NCBI RefSeq assembly: GCF_025153525.1
Contig: NZ_JANZNR010000005.1
Coordinates: 284,582 to 348,581, forward strand
Source: Psychroserpens sp. SPM9
GTDB lineage: Bacteria; Bacteroidota; Bacteroidia; Flavobacteriales; Flavobacteriaceae
DNA: 64,000 nt
Direction of reading: 5' to 3'
Position numbers and translations under genes: made by a program. Shown here in pieces: positions 1 to 8,257 of the stretch (position 1 is its first letter; every line of letters begins with the position of its first letter). The notes beneath the pieces are model-generated. The model was not told where the DNA came from. It ran no database searches and saw only the letters and a program-made list of their open reading frames with translations.

Positions 1-1
1 G

Positions 2-67
2 ATATTAGATGCTATAGAGGAAAAAGAAATGCGCTGGTTTGAATTAGCTGAAAAGTTTGAATCTTAA
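2..67 (+). CDS. C-terminal end of a gene cut by the window edge, probably an ABC-F ATPase
   Basis: An open frame enters from the left edge and ends at a TAA, giving 21 residues that end RWFELAEKFES. The pattern EEKEMRWFELAE resembles the C-terminal coiled-coil tail of Bacteroidota ABC-F (Uup-like) ribosome-associated ATPases, where a glutamate-rich helix ends in RWLELSE. Only this tail is visible, so the assignment rests on one short motif and is tentative. Confidence 0.4.
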   Translation: MLDAIEEKEMRWFELAEKFES

Positions 68-140
68 TTTATTAGTAGTTGTTAATACCAACTGCTTTTT
101 AACTGTGATATGCTATAAACTATAAACCATCTAACTATAC

Positions 141-911
141 GTGTTTCAAATTATTGAATATATCAAGTTTCTAGTATCCTCAACCAATCAGCATGGTGTG
201 CATTCGCCTTTTGTTTATGATTTGGTGACCAAATGCTTCTATGACAACACCAAACACGACGCCTATTCTAAACTTAAGGCTTACCGTTCTGCATTAATTA
301 CAAATAAAAACACTATTAATGTCACCGATTTTGGCTCAGGCTCAAGAGTGTTTAAATCTAACCAACGCCAAATCAGCGCTATTGCAAAAACTTCGGGAAC
401 AACGTCAAAAAGAGCCCAGCTTTTATATCGTCTGGTAACCTATTTTAAGCCAGAACACACCTTAGAACTCGGGACATCTCTGGGCATCGCCTCTTATGCG
501 ATGGCTTTGGGCCATTCAAAAAATAGCATCACTTCAATTGAAGGTTGCTCAAACATTGCTGCGCATACAAAACAACAATTTTCAAAATTTCAGAGCCCTC
601 AAATCACTGTTAAAACTGGAGCATTTGAAGCGATACTTCCTGAGTTAGACACCAAATTTTATGATTTAATTTTCTTTGATGGCCATCACAATAAGGAAGC
701 CACATTAAAGTATTTCAATAGGCTTGTAACTAAAGCGCATAACGATTCCGTGTTTATTTTTGATGATATTCATTGGTCTAAAGACATGCGTGAAGCCTGG
801 GAAACTATAAAAACACACCCACAAGTAAGCGTCACTATAGACACTTTTTTTTGGGGATTCGTATTTTTCAGAAAAGAACAAGCTAAAGAAAATTTCACCA
901 TTAGGTTGTAA
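141..911 (+). CDS. Class I SAM-dependent methyltransferase (O-methyltransferase-like)
   Basis: Soluble 256-residue protein with a Rossmann methyltransferase fold. The N-terminus has the HGVHSPFVYDL signature common to this flavobacterial family. The SAM-binding motif I is ELGTSLGIAS (about 109-118), the acidic end of strand 2 is SIEG (about 132-135), and FFDGHHN (about 178-184) and FDDIHWSKDM (about 207-216) match the acidic metal or substrate loops of catechol-type O-methyltransferases. The start is GTG; no ATG lies near. The substrate is unknown. It is followed 68 bases later by an ABC ATPase gene in the same direction, but no functional link is evident. Confidence 0.85.
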   Translation: MFQIIEYIKFLVSSTNQHGVHSPFVYDLVTKCFYDNTKHDAYSKLKAYRSALITNKNTINVTDFGSGSRVFKSNQRQISAIAKTSGTTSKRAQLLYRLVTYFKPEHTLELGTSLGIASYAMALGHSKNSITSIEGCSNIAAHTKQQFSKFQSPQITVKTGAFEAILPELDTKFYDLIFFDGHHNKEATLKYFNRLVTKAHNDSVFIFDDIHWSKDMREAWETIKTHPQVSVTIDTFFWGFVFFRKEQAKENFTIRL

Positions 912-979
912 CATCACTCCCTATTTAGCGTCATATTGATTATATTGCAAATGCGCATCAATTAAAAGCAAACTTCTGT

Positions 980-1663
980 ATGAGTAATGTCATTGAAATT
1001 AGAAATATCATCCGTGATTTTGAACTTGGCCAAGAAATCGTTCACGTTTTAAAAGGCATCGATTTAGATATCGAACTTGGTGATTATGTCGCTATCATGG
1101 GACCTTCAGGTTCAGGAAAATCAACACTAATGAATCTTTTAGGTTGCCTCGATACGCCAACTGCGGGAACGTATATTCTTAACGGAAAAGATGTAAGCAA
1201 GATGAGTGATGACGAATTAGCCGACATTAGAAATACTGAAATTGGTTTCGTTTTTCAAACCTTTAATTTGTTGCCCAGAACTACCGCTTTAGATAATGTA
1301 GCCTTGCCAATGGTATATGCCGGAATGTCTAAAGCACAACGCAACAAACGCGCTGAAGAGGTCTTAACAGATGTCGGACTCGCAGATCGAATGGATCATA
1401 AACCCAACCAGCTTTCTGGTGGGCAACGCCAACGTGTAGCCGTAGGTCGAGCCTTAGTAAATAAACCTTCTATCATATTAGCCGATGAGCCAACAGGAAA
1501 CTTAGACTCTAAAACCGGACATGAAATCATGGCACTTTTTGATGAGATTCATAAAGCAGGAAATACGGTGATTATGGTTACACATGAAGAAGATATTGCA
1601 GCTCATGCCAGTCGGGTTATCAGACTTAGAGATGGTATTATAGAAAGTGACACAAGAAACTAA
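980..1663 (+). CDS. ABC transporter ATP-binding protein, MacB/LolD type
   Basis: A 227-residue complete ATPase subunit. Walker A is GPSGSGKST (41-49), the Q-loop is VFQTFNLLP (about 91-99), the signature is LSGGQ (145-149), Walker B is IILADE (165-170) with PTGNLDS after it, and the switch histidine is in VTHEE. The PTGNLD and [12 protein letters not shown] motifs are those of the MacB/LolD/FtsE subgroup, which works with FtsX-like permeases in lipoprotein or macrolide export and envelope remodelling. No permease gene is in the window, so it must pair with one encoded elsewhere. A 41-residue membrane peptide follows 17 bases downstream. Confidence 0.92.
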   Translation: MSNVIEIRNIIRDFELGQEIVHVLKGIDLDIELGDYVAIMGPSGSGKSTLMNLLGCLDTPTAGTYILNGKDVSKMSDDELADIRNTEIGFVFQTFNLLPRTTALDNVALPMVYAGMSKAQRNKRAEEVLTDVGLADRMDHKPNQLSGGQRQRVAVGRALVNKPSIILADEPTGNLDSKTGHEIMALFDEIHKAGNTVIMVTHEEDIAAHASRVIRLRDGIIESDTRN

Positions 1664-1680
1664 ATGTAAAATAAATCGTC

Positions 1681-1806
1681 ATGCTTTGGGTGTTATTAAT
1701 TATCGGTTTTTTTATGATGATCAAAATGATTAGCAAAAACAACGATCGCCTCAGAGAACGTCGCAACAAAGACTCTATGTTTAATAAGCGCCGATTCAAA
1801 CGTTAG
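1681..1806 (+). CDS. Small single-span membrane peptide of unknown function
   Basis: A 41-residue ORF starting with ATG. The first 15 or so residues (MLWVLLIIGFFMMIK) form one hydrophobic segment, followed by a strongly basic tail rich in Arg and Lys ending RRFKR. The positive-inside pattern places the tail in the cytoplasm. It lies 17 bases after the orphan ABC ATPase gene and 73 bases before the cobalamin adenosyltransferase gene on the same strand, so it may be co-transcribed. I do not recognise a family; the good membrane-anchor layout and tight spacing support it being real. Confidence 0.55.
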   Translation: MLWVLLIIGFFMMIKMISKNNDRLRERRNKDSMFNKRRFKR

Positions 1807-1879
1807 ACGACTCAAATTCACCATCCTTTTTAAGAATAAAACGTTTGCCTTTTAGCCTATTACTCGTTAACTTGCCTCT

Positions 1880-2455
1880 ATGAAAATATACACCAAAACT
1901 GGAGATAAAGGCACCACAGCACTTTTTGGAGGTACTCGCGTCCCTAAACATCATATTCGTATTGATAGCTACGGAACAGTAGACGAACTCAATTCACATT
2001 TAGGTCTTATCAGAGACCAAAATATCAACCATCATTATAAAGATGTGCTTATAGACATTCAGGATAAATTATTTACAGTTGGCGCTATTTTGGCAACCGA
2101 CCCTGAAAAAGCGACGCTTAAAAATGGTAAAGACCGACTCAATATCCCAAAAATTTCTGAAGCTGATATCACGCTACTTGAAACAGAAATGGATAGGATG
2201 AACGAATCGTTACCACCTATGACGCACTTTGTATTACCTGGCGGACACCAAACGGTGTCATTCTGTCACATTGCGCGTTGTGTATGCCGCAGAGCCGAAC
2301 GTTTAGCCAGTGCCTTAAACGATTTAGAACCCTTTCAACCGGAAAGCTTAAAGTACTTAAACCGACTTTCTGACTACCTCTTTGTATTGGCACGAAAGTT
2401 GTCTTATGACTTACAAGCCGAAGAAGTAAAATGGATTCCGAAGAAAGAATCCTAG
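1880..2455 (+). CDS. Cob(I)yrinic acid a,c-diamide adenosyltransferase, PduO type
   Basis: A 191-residue enzyme that transfers the 5'-deoxyadenosyl group from ATP to cob(I)alamin, making adenosylcobalamin. The ATP-binding N-terminus KIYTKTGDKGTTALFGG is diagnostic of the PduO family, with YGTVDELNSHLG next, FVLPGG in the middle and the conserved helix RCVCRRAERL near the C-terminus. Length is typical. Adenosylcobalamin is the cofactor of methylmalonyl-CoA mutase, and the mutase chaperone MeaB is also in this window (14648-15727), though not adjacent. No cobalamin riboswitch was recognised upstream. Confidence 0.93.
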   Translation: MKIYTKTGDKGTTALFGGTRVPKHHIRIDSYGTVDELNSHLGLIRDQNINHHYKDVLIDIQDKLFTVGAILATDPEKATLKNGKDRLNIPKISEADITLLETEMDRMNESLPPMTHFVLPGGHQTVSFCHIARCVCRRAERLASALNDLEPFQPESLKYLNRLSDYLFVLARKLSYDLQAEEVKWIPKKES

Positions 2456-2769
2456 TGTTATGTCACATTAAAATAACGCATTAGGCAATCGTGTAATTTG
2501 TGATAGGTTTAGGCAAAAAATAATTGCATAGCCATAGCTACGAAATTAGTTTTTAACGAAGAGATACCACAAAAGACATTTTGGATAATGTGAATGTTTT
2601 GATTTGACTTAACACTTAAGTACCACTTTGCAGAATAAATTAGAAGTTCTACTTGGCTTAAATGATTGAAAATGTAAGTTCTTTAAAATTATTATTTAAT
2701 TAATTCGTTTTTTTCTTGACTTTATGAACTATAATTTTATTTTTGCAAAAAAATAAATACCATTAAGAA
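2456..2769. other. Intergenic stretch of 314 bases
   Basis: No credible ORF, RNA gene or clear terminator was seen after the adenosyltransferase stop codon. The only interpretable element is the strong promoter at its right end (2716-2745) driving the DUF2795 gene. The rest is AT-rich sequence without visible inverted or tandem repeats. Confidence 0.6.
2716..2745 (+). promoter_or_regulatory. Bacteroidota-type promoter for the DUF2795 gene
   Basis: TTG at 2716-2718, a 19-base spacer and TATTTTTG at 2738-2745 match the Bacteroidota consensus TTG-N19-TAnnTTTG exactly. The ATG lies 24 bases downstream, giving a short leader. Confidence 0.8.
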
Positions 2770-2991
2770 ATGTATTGGACATTAGAATTAGCATCCTATT
2801 TAAGTGATGCGCCTTGGCCAGCGACAAAAGACGAATTGATTGACTACGCTATTAGAACAGGAGCTCCTTTAGAAGTTGTTGAAAATCTACAAGCGATAGA
2901 AGACGAAGGCGACTCTTATGATTCCATAGAAGAAATCTGGTCAGATTATCCTACTGACGAAGATTATCTCTGGAACGAAGACGAATATTAA
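2770..2991 (+). CDS. DUF2795 domain protein, small and acidic
   Basis: A 73-residue protein beginning MYWTLELASYL, with the conserved core DAPWPATKDELIDYA (about 13-27) and a very acidic tail ending NEDEY. The DUF2795 fold is a short helical domain found across Bacteroidota; its molecular role is not established. It has its own strong promoter and a strong terminator, so it is a monocistronic and probably well-expressed gene. It sits directly upstream of secA, an arrangement I believe is common in Flavobacteriaceae. Confidence 0.9.
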   Translation: MYWTLELASYLSDAPWPATKDELIDYAIRTGAPLEVVENLQAIEDEGDSYDSIEEIWSDYPTDEDYLWNEDEY

Positions 2992-3034
2992 AGTAATTTG
3001 GCGTTCAAGTTACATTAAACGTAAAATAAAAGTT

Positions 3035-3061
3035 AAAAAGTCTCATACTGAGACTTTTTTT
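3035..3061 (+). terminator. Rho-independent terminator of the DUF2795 gene
   Basis: An 11-base stem (3035-3045 with 3049-3059), three-base loop and a run of seven T. It begins 43 bases after the stop codon. Confidence 0.9.
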
Positions 3062-3072
3062 GTGCCTGAATC

Positions 3073-3104
3073 TTTCAGTATAACTAACACAAATCCTATC
3101 TTTG
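3073..3104 (+). promoter_or_regulatory. Candidate promoter of secA
   Basis: TATCTTTG at 3097-3104 is a perfect -7 element. Upstream, TTTC at 3073-3076 is a weak -33 match at a 20-base spacing. It would give secA a leader of about 165 bases, long for this organism group, containing the palindrome at 3208-3228. Confidence 0.45.
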
Positions 3105-3207
3105 AAACCTAAGAATTTTGAAGATAAGACGTTATCTAAAAACACATAATATAGCGCAGCCTGAATGCATTTCTGGTTCTCTATAAAAGGTTCACCTAAA
3201 TTATGAG

Positions 3208-3228
3208 ATTCTGAACCAAGTTAAGAAT
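3208..3228. repeat. REP-like intergenic palindrome, copy 1 (secA leader)
   Basis: Arms ATTCTGAAC and GTTAAGAAT around a 3-base centre, one mismatch. The sequence closely resembles the palindromes at 36183, 38921 and 6655. Confidence 0.5.
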
Positions 3229-3277
3229 AACAAATTCAAATGTTTTGAGATAATGTCATTAAATAAAATAAACACCA

Positions 3278-6200
3278 ATGAGTTTTTTAAATTCAGTATT
3301 AAAAGTATTTGTAGGAGACAAAGCCAAACAAGATGTAAAGGCACTCTCTCCTATCGTTGAAAAAGTAAAAGCATTTGAAAGCGCTCTTGAGCAATTATCA
3401 CATGATGAGTTAAGAGCAAAAACAGCAGCCTTCAAAGCAAAAATTGCCGAAGCACGCAAACCGCTTCAGGATACCATCGATCAATTATTAAAAGACGCTG
3501 AAGCTACCGATGACATCGATAAAAGAGAAGATATCTATGTCGAAATCGATAAAATCAAAGATGATATTTATCAAGTCACAGAAGATGTTCTAAACGACAT
3601 CATGGCCGAAGCCTTTGCTGTTGTTAAAGAAACTGCCAAACGTTTTGTTCACAATACAGAAATTCCGGTACAAGCCAATGAGTTTGACCGTTTAATTTCT
3701 GGAGATAAAGACTATGTGTCCTTAGAAGGTGATAAAGCCATTTGGGCTAATTCTTGGGATGCTGCAGGAAAGCCAATTACTTGGGACATGATTCATTACG
3801 ATGTTCAGCTTATTGGTGGTGCCGCCATGCATCAAGGTAAAATTGCTGAGATGCAAACGGGTGAAGGAAAAACCTTAGTAGCAACGCTTCCAGTATATCT
3901 CAATGCGCTTGCAGGAAAAGGTGTTCACTTAGTCACAGTTAACGATTATCTTGCCAAACGTGATAGCGCGTGGATGGCTCCTATTTTCGAATTTCACGGC
4001 TTAAGTGTCGATTGTATTGATTACCACACACCAAACTCTGAAGCACGTCGTAAAGCTTATAGAGCTGATATTACTTACGGAACAAACAACGAATTTGGCT
4101 TTGATTACTTAAGAGATAACATGGCGCACTCGCCAGATGATTTGGTACAACGTCCGCATCACTACGCTATTGTAGATGAGGTCGATTCGGTATTGGTCGA
4201 TGATGCGCGTACACCTTTAATTATTTCCGGACCTATTCCGCAAGGAGATCGTCACGAGTTTACAGAATTAAAACCAAAAGTAGAAGACCTTGCTAATATT
4301 CAAAGAAAAGAACTGGTTGGTGTTTTAGCCGAAGCTAAAAAGTTAATTGCTGAAGGTGATACTAAAGAAGGAGGTTTCCTTTTATTAAGAGCCTACAGAG
4401 GGATTCCGAAGAATAAAGCCTTAATTAAATTCTTAAGTGAAGAAGGTATCAAACAATTACTTCAGAAGACCGAAAACTTCTACATGCAAGATAACAATAG
4501 AGAAATGCCTAAAGTAGATGCAGAACTCTACTACGTTATCGAAGAAAAAAACAATCAAGTTGAATTAACCGATAAAGGGGTTGAATACCTCTCTGGTAAA
4601 GATAACCCTGACTTTTTCGTGATGCCTGAAATTGGGATGGAAATCTCAAAAATTGAAGCAAAAGGCTTGTCTAAAGAAGAAGAAGCGGCCGAAAAAGAAG
4701 AATTATTTAGAGATTTTGGTATCAAATCAGAACGTATCCATACACTCAACCAATTATTAAAAGCTTATGCTTTGTTTGAAAAAGACATTCAGTATGTCGT
4801 TATGGACAATAAAGTAATGATTGTTGATGAGCAAACAGGTCGTATTATGGATGGACGTCGTTATAGCGATGGTTTACACCAGGCGATTGAAGCCAAAGAA
4901 AATGTAAAAATTGAAGACGCTACCCAAACCTTTGCCACAGTAACCCTTCAGAATTATTTCAGAATGTATCGTAAACTTTCTGGTATGACAGGAACTGCTG
5001 TGACTGAAGCAGGAGAATTCTGGGAAATCTATAAACTGGATGTGGTTGAAATTCCAACCAACAGACCTATCGCTCGTGATGACAGAGAGGATTTGGTATA
5101 TAAAACCAAGCGTGAAAAATACAATGCTGTTATCGATGAAGTGACTAAATTATCACAAGCTGGTCGACCGGTTTTAATTGGTACAACCAGTGTTGAGATT
5201 TCAGAATTATTAGGTAAAATGCTTTCCATTAGAAAAGTACCTCATAACGTATTAAACGCAAAACTTCATAAAAAAGAAGCCGATATTGTTGCCGAAGCAG
5301 GACAACCTGGGCAAGTAACTATTGCAACCAATATGGCAGGTCGTGGTACCGATATTAAGTTAACCGAAGCTGTAAAAGAAGCTGGCGGTCTGGCTATTGT
5401 AGGTACCGAACGTCATGATTCACGTCGTGTCGACAGACAATTACGTGGTCGTGCTGGACGTCAAGGAGATCCAGGAAGCTCGCAGTTTTATGTTTCCTTA
5501 GAAGATAATTTAATGCGTTTATTTGGTAGTGAACGAATTGCCAAAATGATGGATAAAATGGGATTAAAGGAAGGTGAAGTGATTCAGCATTCTATGATTT
5601 CAAAGTCGATTGAACGTGCACAAAAGAAGGTGGAAGAAAATCAATTTGGTGTTCGTAAGCGTTTGTTAGAATATGATGATGTGATGAATGCTCAACGTGA
5701 AGTTGTGTATAAACGTCGTCGCCACGCTCTTGAAGGGGAACGTCTTCGTGTGGATTTAGCAAATATGATTTATGATACTTCGGAAGGCATTGTTGAAACC
5801 AATAAAAACGCTGAAGATTTTAAGAATTTTGAATTTGAATTGATTAGATACTTCTCAATGAGTTCTCCAATTTCTGAAGCTGAATTTGCTAAAGGTTCCG
5901 TTCAAGATATTGCTGGAAAAGTTTATAAAGCTGCATTTGAGCATTACCGAGAAAAAATGCAGCGCAATGCTGAATTAGCATTTCCTGTTATTGAGAATGT
6001 CTACCTGAATCAGCGTGACAAATACAAACGTATTGTTGTTCCTTTTACTGATGGCGTGAAGAATTTACAAGTCGTTACAGATCTTGAAAAAGCCTATGAA
6101 ACAAAGGGAACTCAGTTAATTAACGATTTTGAAAAGAACATTACTTTAGCCATTGTAGACGATGCCTGGAAAACGCATTTACGTAAAATGGATGAGTTAA

Positions 6201-6631
6201 AACAATCGGTACAGTTAGCGGTTCACGAGCAAAAAGATCCTTTATTAATTTACAAGTTCGAAGCCTTTGAGTTATTCAAACAAATGATTGATCAAGTGAA
6301 TAAAGATGTGATTTCATTTTTATTTAAAGGAGAATTACCAACCGAAACTCAGAACAATATCCAAGAAGCGAAAGCGCGCAAGCAAGAAAAATTGCAAACT
6401 CAGAAAGACGAAATCCCAAATATGGATGAACGTGCTGCGCAAAGTAGAGCTGCTGGAAATACACAACGTCAACCTGAAGTTGTTGAAACGATTGTACGCG
6501 ACAAACCAAAAATTGGTCGTAACGATCGTGTGACAATTAAACATGTAATGAGTGGCGAAAACAAAACGGTAAAATACAAACAAGCCGAACCTTTAATTGC
6601 TAAAGGCGAATGGGTACTTATCGAAGAATAG
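3278..6631 (+). CDS. secA: Preprotein translocase ATPase SecA
   Basis: Motor ATPase that pushes unfolded precursors through SecYEG at the inner membrane. At 1117 residues it is the long Bacteroidota form. Walker A is MQTGEGKT (about 187-194), the DEAD-type Walker B is VDEVDSVLVDDARTPL, MTGTA marks the start of the second helicase domain, and NMAGRGTDIKL plus QLRGRAGRQGDPG are its ATP-contacting motifs. Extra sequence of roughly 200 residues lies in the first nucleotide-binding/crosslinking region compared with E. coli. The C-terminus ends GEWVLIEE and lacks the cysteine zinc motif that binds SecB in proteobacteria. It has its own terminator downstream. Confidence 0.98.
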   Translation: MSFLNSVLKVFVGDKAKQDVKALSPIVEKVKAFESALEQLSHDELRAKTAAFKAKIAEARKPLQDTIDQLLKDAEATDDIDKREDIYVEIDKIKDDIYQVTEDVLNDIMAEAFAVVKETAKRFVHNTEIPVQANEFDRLISGDKDYVSLEGDKAIWANSWDAAGKPITWDMIHYDVQLIGGAAMHQGKIAEMQTGEGKTLVATLPVYLNALAGKGVHLVTVNDYLAKRDSAWMAPIFEFHGLSVDCIDYHTPNSEARRKAYRADITYGTNNEFGFDYLRDNMAHSPDDLVQRPHHYAIVDEVDSVLVDDARTPLIISGPIPQGDRHEFTELKPKVEDLANIQRKELVGVLAEAKKLIAEGDTKEGGFLLLRAYRGIPKNKALIKFLSEEGIKQLLQKTENFYMQDNNREMPKVDAELYYVIEEKNNQVELTDKGVEYLSGKDNPDFFVMPEIGMEISKIEAKGLSKEEEAAEKEELFRDFGIKSERIHTLNQLLKAYALFEKDIQYVVMDNKVMIVDEQTGRIMDGRRYSDGLHQAIEAKENVKIEDATQTFATVTLQNYFRMYRKLSGMTGTAVTEAGEFWEIYKLDVVEIPTNRPIARDDREDLVYKTKREKYNAVIDEVTKLSQAGRPVLIGTTSVEISELLGKMLSIRKVPHNVLNAKLHKKEADIVAEAGQPGQVTIATNMAGRGTDIKLTEAVKEAGGLAIVGTERHDSRRVDRQLRGRAGRQGDPGSSQFYVSLEDNLMRLFGSERIAKMMDKMGLKEGEVIQHSMISKSIERAQKKVEENQFGVRKRLLEYDDVMNAQREVVYKRRRHALEGERLRVDLANMIYDTSEGIVETNKNAEDFKNFEFELIRYFSMSSPISEAEFAKGSVQDIAGKVYKAAFEHYREKMQRNAELAFPVIENVYLNQRDKYKRIVVPFTDGVKNLQVVTDLEKAYETKGTQLINDFEKNITLAIVDDAWKTHLRKMDELKQSVQLAVHEQKDPLLIYKFEAFELFKQMIDQVNKDVISFLFKGELPTETQNNIQEAKARKQEKLQTQKDEIPNMDERAAQSRAAGNTQRQPEVVETIVRDKPKIGRNDRVTIKHVMSGENKTVKYKQAEPLIAKGEWVLIEE

Positions 6632-6654
6632 ATGAATCCAATTGGTTTTTAATT

Positions 6655-6675
6655 ATCCTGAACGTGTTTCAGAAT
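6655..6675. repeat. REP-like intergenic palindrome, copy 2 (after secA)
   Basis: CTGAA at 6658-6662 pairs with TTCAG at 6668-6672, with outer pairs beyond one mismatch. It lies between the secA stop codon and its terminator and resembles the palindromes at 3208 and 36183. Confidence 0.4.
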
Positions 6676-6715
6676 TATATATAAAACAGTCATTCAAAAC
6701 GAAATGACATATCTA

Positions 6716-6748
6716 AAAAAATCCCAAACATGACGTTTGGGATTTTTT
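6716..6748 (+). terminator. Rho-independent terminator of secA
   Basis: A 14-base perfect stem (6716-6729 with 6735-6748) with a 5-base loop, flanked by A and T runs, 84 bases after the stop. Confidence 0.93.
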
Positions 6749-6855
6749 GTTTACAATAAATTAAATTGTTTCATTATTATAAGTTATATTTTACTATATT
6801 CATAACCAATACGTTATATTCAAAAATCAATTTCACAAACCAAACAACCATCAAC

Positions 6856-7374
6856 ATGAAAAAATTAATTTTCTTTATTGCATTATTAATGTGTACCACA
6901 GTATTTGCTCAAGACCGAATAATTAAACCCAAACCAACATTGACGATTGTTGATGTGAAAAATTTTGATTTCAATTCAAACTTTTTAAATGTTTATTATC
7001 AAATAGATGATTATGAAATAATCCCATTGAAAATATTATTTTTTAAACAAAAGCACACCACCGAAGTGATTAATGAAGCAACATCTAAAACGGTACCTGT
7101 ATCAACAATTATGATCAAAGGAGAGTATTCTAAAAATGGAACAAAAAGTGTTTACTTCAAATATAGTTATACAGATATGGATGCTTTCTTAGCGATAAAA
7201 TCCTTATTCGAAAACTATGATCAAGAAGGGAAGCTTATTTTAATCAAATCTCCAGCAAAAATTGGTGATCCTACTACAATTAATGTCCCAGGTAGCGAAA
7301 GTAAACAAAGCATATTCCCAATACAAAACGACCAAATTGAATATATTCATAAAGCTTCTACTAAAATGTTTTAA
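6856..7374 (+). CDS. Secreted protein of unknown function
   Basis: A 172-residue protein with a clear signal peptide (MKKLIFFIALLMCTTVFAQ, cut near residue 19). The ATG at 6856 is chosen over an in-frame one at 6766 because only the former puts the signal peptide at the N-terminus. The mature part has alternating hydrophobic strands and no cysteines in recognisable motifs; I do not recognise a family. It is 10 bases upstream of the FPGNDW-repeat gene, so the two are probably co-transcribed and may work together in the envelope. Confidence 0.7.
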   Translation: MKKLIFFIALLMCTTVFAQDRIIKPKPTLTIVDVKNFDFNSNFLNVYYQIDDYEIIPLKILFFKQKHTTEVINEATSKTVPVSTIMIKGEYSKNGTKSVYFKYSYTDMDAFLAIKSLFENYDQEGKLILIKSPAKIGDPTTINVPGSESKQSIFPIQNDQIEYIHKASTKMF

Positions 7375-7384
7375 AAACATCCAT

Positions 7385-8203
7385 ATGAAAATCAATTTCC
7401 TTTTTTTAGCGTTCTTTATTAGCTCAATATCAATGCAAATTCAAGCTCAAGAGCAACCAGTGATTACGACTACAATTCAAAAAATTGGCCAAACTGAAAT
7501 AAAAGTTAGCGTTGTTCAACCCAAAATAATGAGAGTTACTAATCGCAATAAAGCACTCAATTACAAAAACCTTTGGAAACAACATGTAAATGGAGCTGCT
7601 GAAATAGAATTTAACAACGATGTTATTGTTGACAAGATTAAACTAAAAGCCGGGAAGTACTTAATTTTACTATTTCCTGGGAATGATTGGAAACCTAAAA
7701 ATGATTCTATGAGAGCTTTTCCTGGGAATGATTGGAGTCCAAAAGATTCCAAAATTAAATTTCCAGGTAACGATTGGAAACCCAAAAATGATTCTGTCAA
7801 AGCTTTTCCAGGAAATGATTGGAAACCAAGTACTGACACTCTTAATGTTTTCCCAGGGAATGACTGGAATATTAAAGATTCCAAAGTTAAATTCCCAGGT
7901 AATGATTGGAAGCCTAAAAATTCAAAAATTGCCTTTCCAGGAAATGATTGGAGCCCTTTAAATGATGCTATGGATGAATTTCCTGGGAACGATTGGCTCG
8001 TTGTGTTTTACCAAAACACAAATTCTAACAGTAAAACATTAGATAAAAATTTAATTGCTGCGGAAATAATGGTCAATCCCGAAAAAATTATTCAACCATT
8101 AATGAATTTATCGGCTAACTTCATGTATTCAAATCCAAAAAGCATCCAATTAACACTTGCTTGGGACAAAACTCTGATTTCAATACCAATACATCTAAAA
8201 TAA
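7385..8203 (+). CDS. Secreted DUF2911-like protein with an inserted FPGNDW tandem repeat
   Basis: A 272-residue protein with a signal peptide ending near QIQA. The ATG at 7385 replaces a longer in-frame start at 7262 that would overlap the previous gene. The ends resemble DUF2911: LKAGKYLILLFPGNDW matches the GKYTLWTVPKDSAW region of the DUF2911 protein at 14067, and the C-terminal LTLAWDKTLISIPI matches its LTMAWDNTKIAVPL. Between them the FPGNDW motif occurs eight times in units of 14-15 residues (about 102 residues of insertion). The motif HSPxxGR and the WRTGANEAT signature of canonical DUF2911 are degenerate or missing. Function unknown; the insertion probably forms an exposed repeat domain. 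Confidence 0.75.
   Translation: MKINFLFLAFFISSISMQIQAQEQPVITTTIQKIGQTEIKVSVVQPKIMRVTNRNKALNYKNLWKQHVNGAAEIEFNNDVIVDKIKLKAGKYLILLFPGNDWKPKNDSMRAFPGNDWSPKDSKIKFPGNDWKPKNDSVKAFPGNDWKPSTDTLNVFPGNDWNIKDSKVKFPGNDWKPKNSKIAFPGNDWSPLNDAMDEFPGNDWLVVFYQNTNSNSKTLDKNLIAAEIMVNPEKIIQPLMNLSANFMYSNPKSIQLTLAWDKTLISIPIHLK
7673..7996 (+). repeat. In-frame tandem repeat encoding eight FPGNDW motifs
   Basis: Seven units of 42 or 45 bases plus a final hexapeptide. The motif starts with TTT at 7673 and the last ends with TGG at 7996. Linkers between motifs are 8 or 9 residues, rich in Lys, Asp, Ser and Pro (for example KPKNDSMRA, SPKDSKIK). The hexapeptide is invariant, while its codons differ at third positions among copies (CCT/CCA, GGG/GGT/GGA, AAT/AAC, GAT/GAC, TTT/TTC). 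Confidence 0.95.
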
Positions 8204-8257
8204 TTATTGATTAAATTTAAATGCGTAAAACCAACAATCAATACTTAAAAATCAATC

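Noticed and set aside
1807..1879. Cobalamin riboswitch before the adenosyltransferase gene
   Set aside because: The 73-base gap is too short and contains none of the conserved B12-box sequence.
3165..3206. A 13-codon leader ORF upstream of secA
   Set aside because: No arrest-peptide motif or conserved feature can be seen; kept only as part of the long-leader observation.
7561..7884. Minus-strand ORF with repeated FPGK motifs
   Set aside because: It is the antisense shadow of the FPGNDW repeat; it has no start region or context of its own.
7673..7996. Regular repeats of 42-45 bases looked like a CRISPR array
   Set aside because: The repeats are in frame within one ORF, differ at third codon positions, have no unique spacers of constant length, and no cas genes are near.
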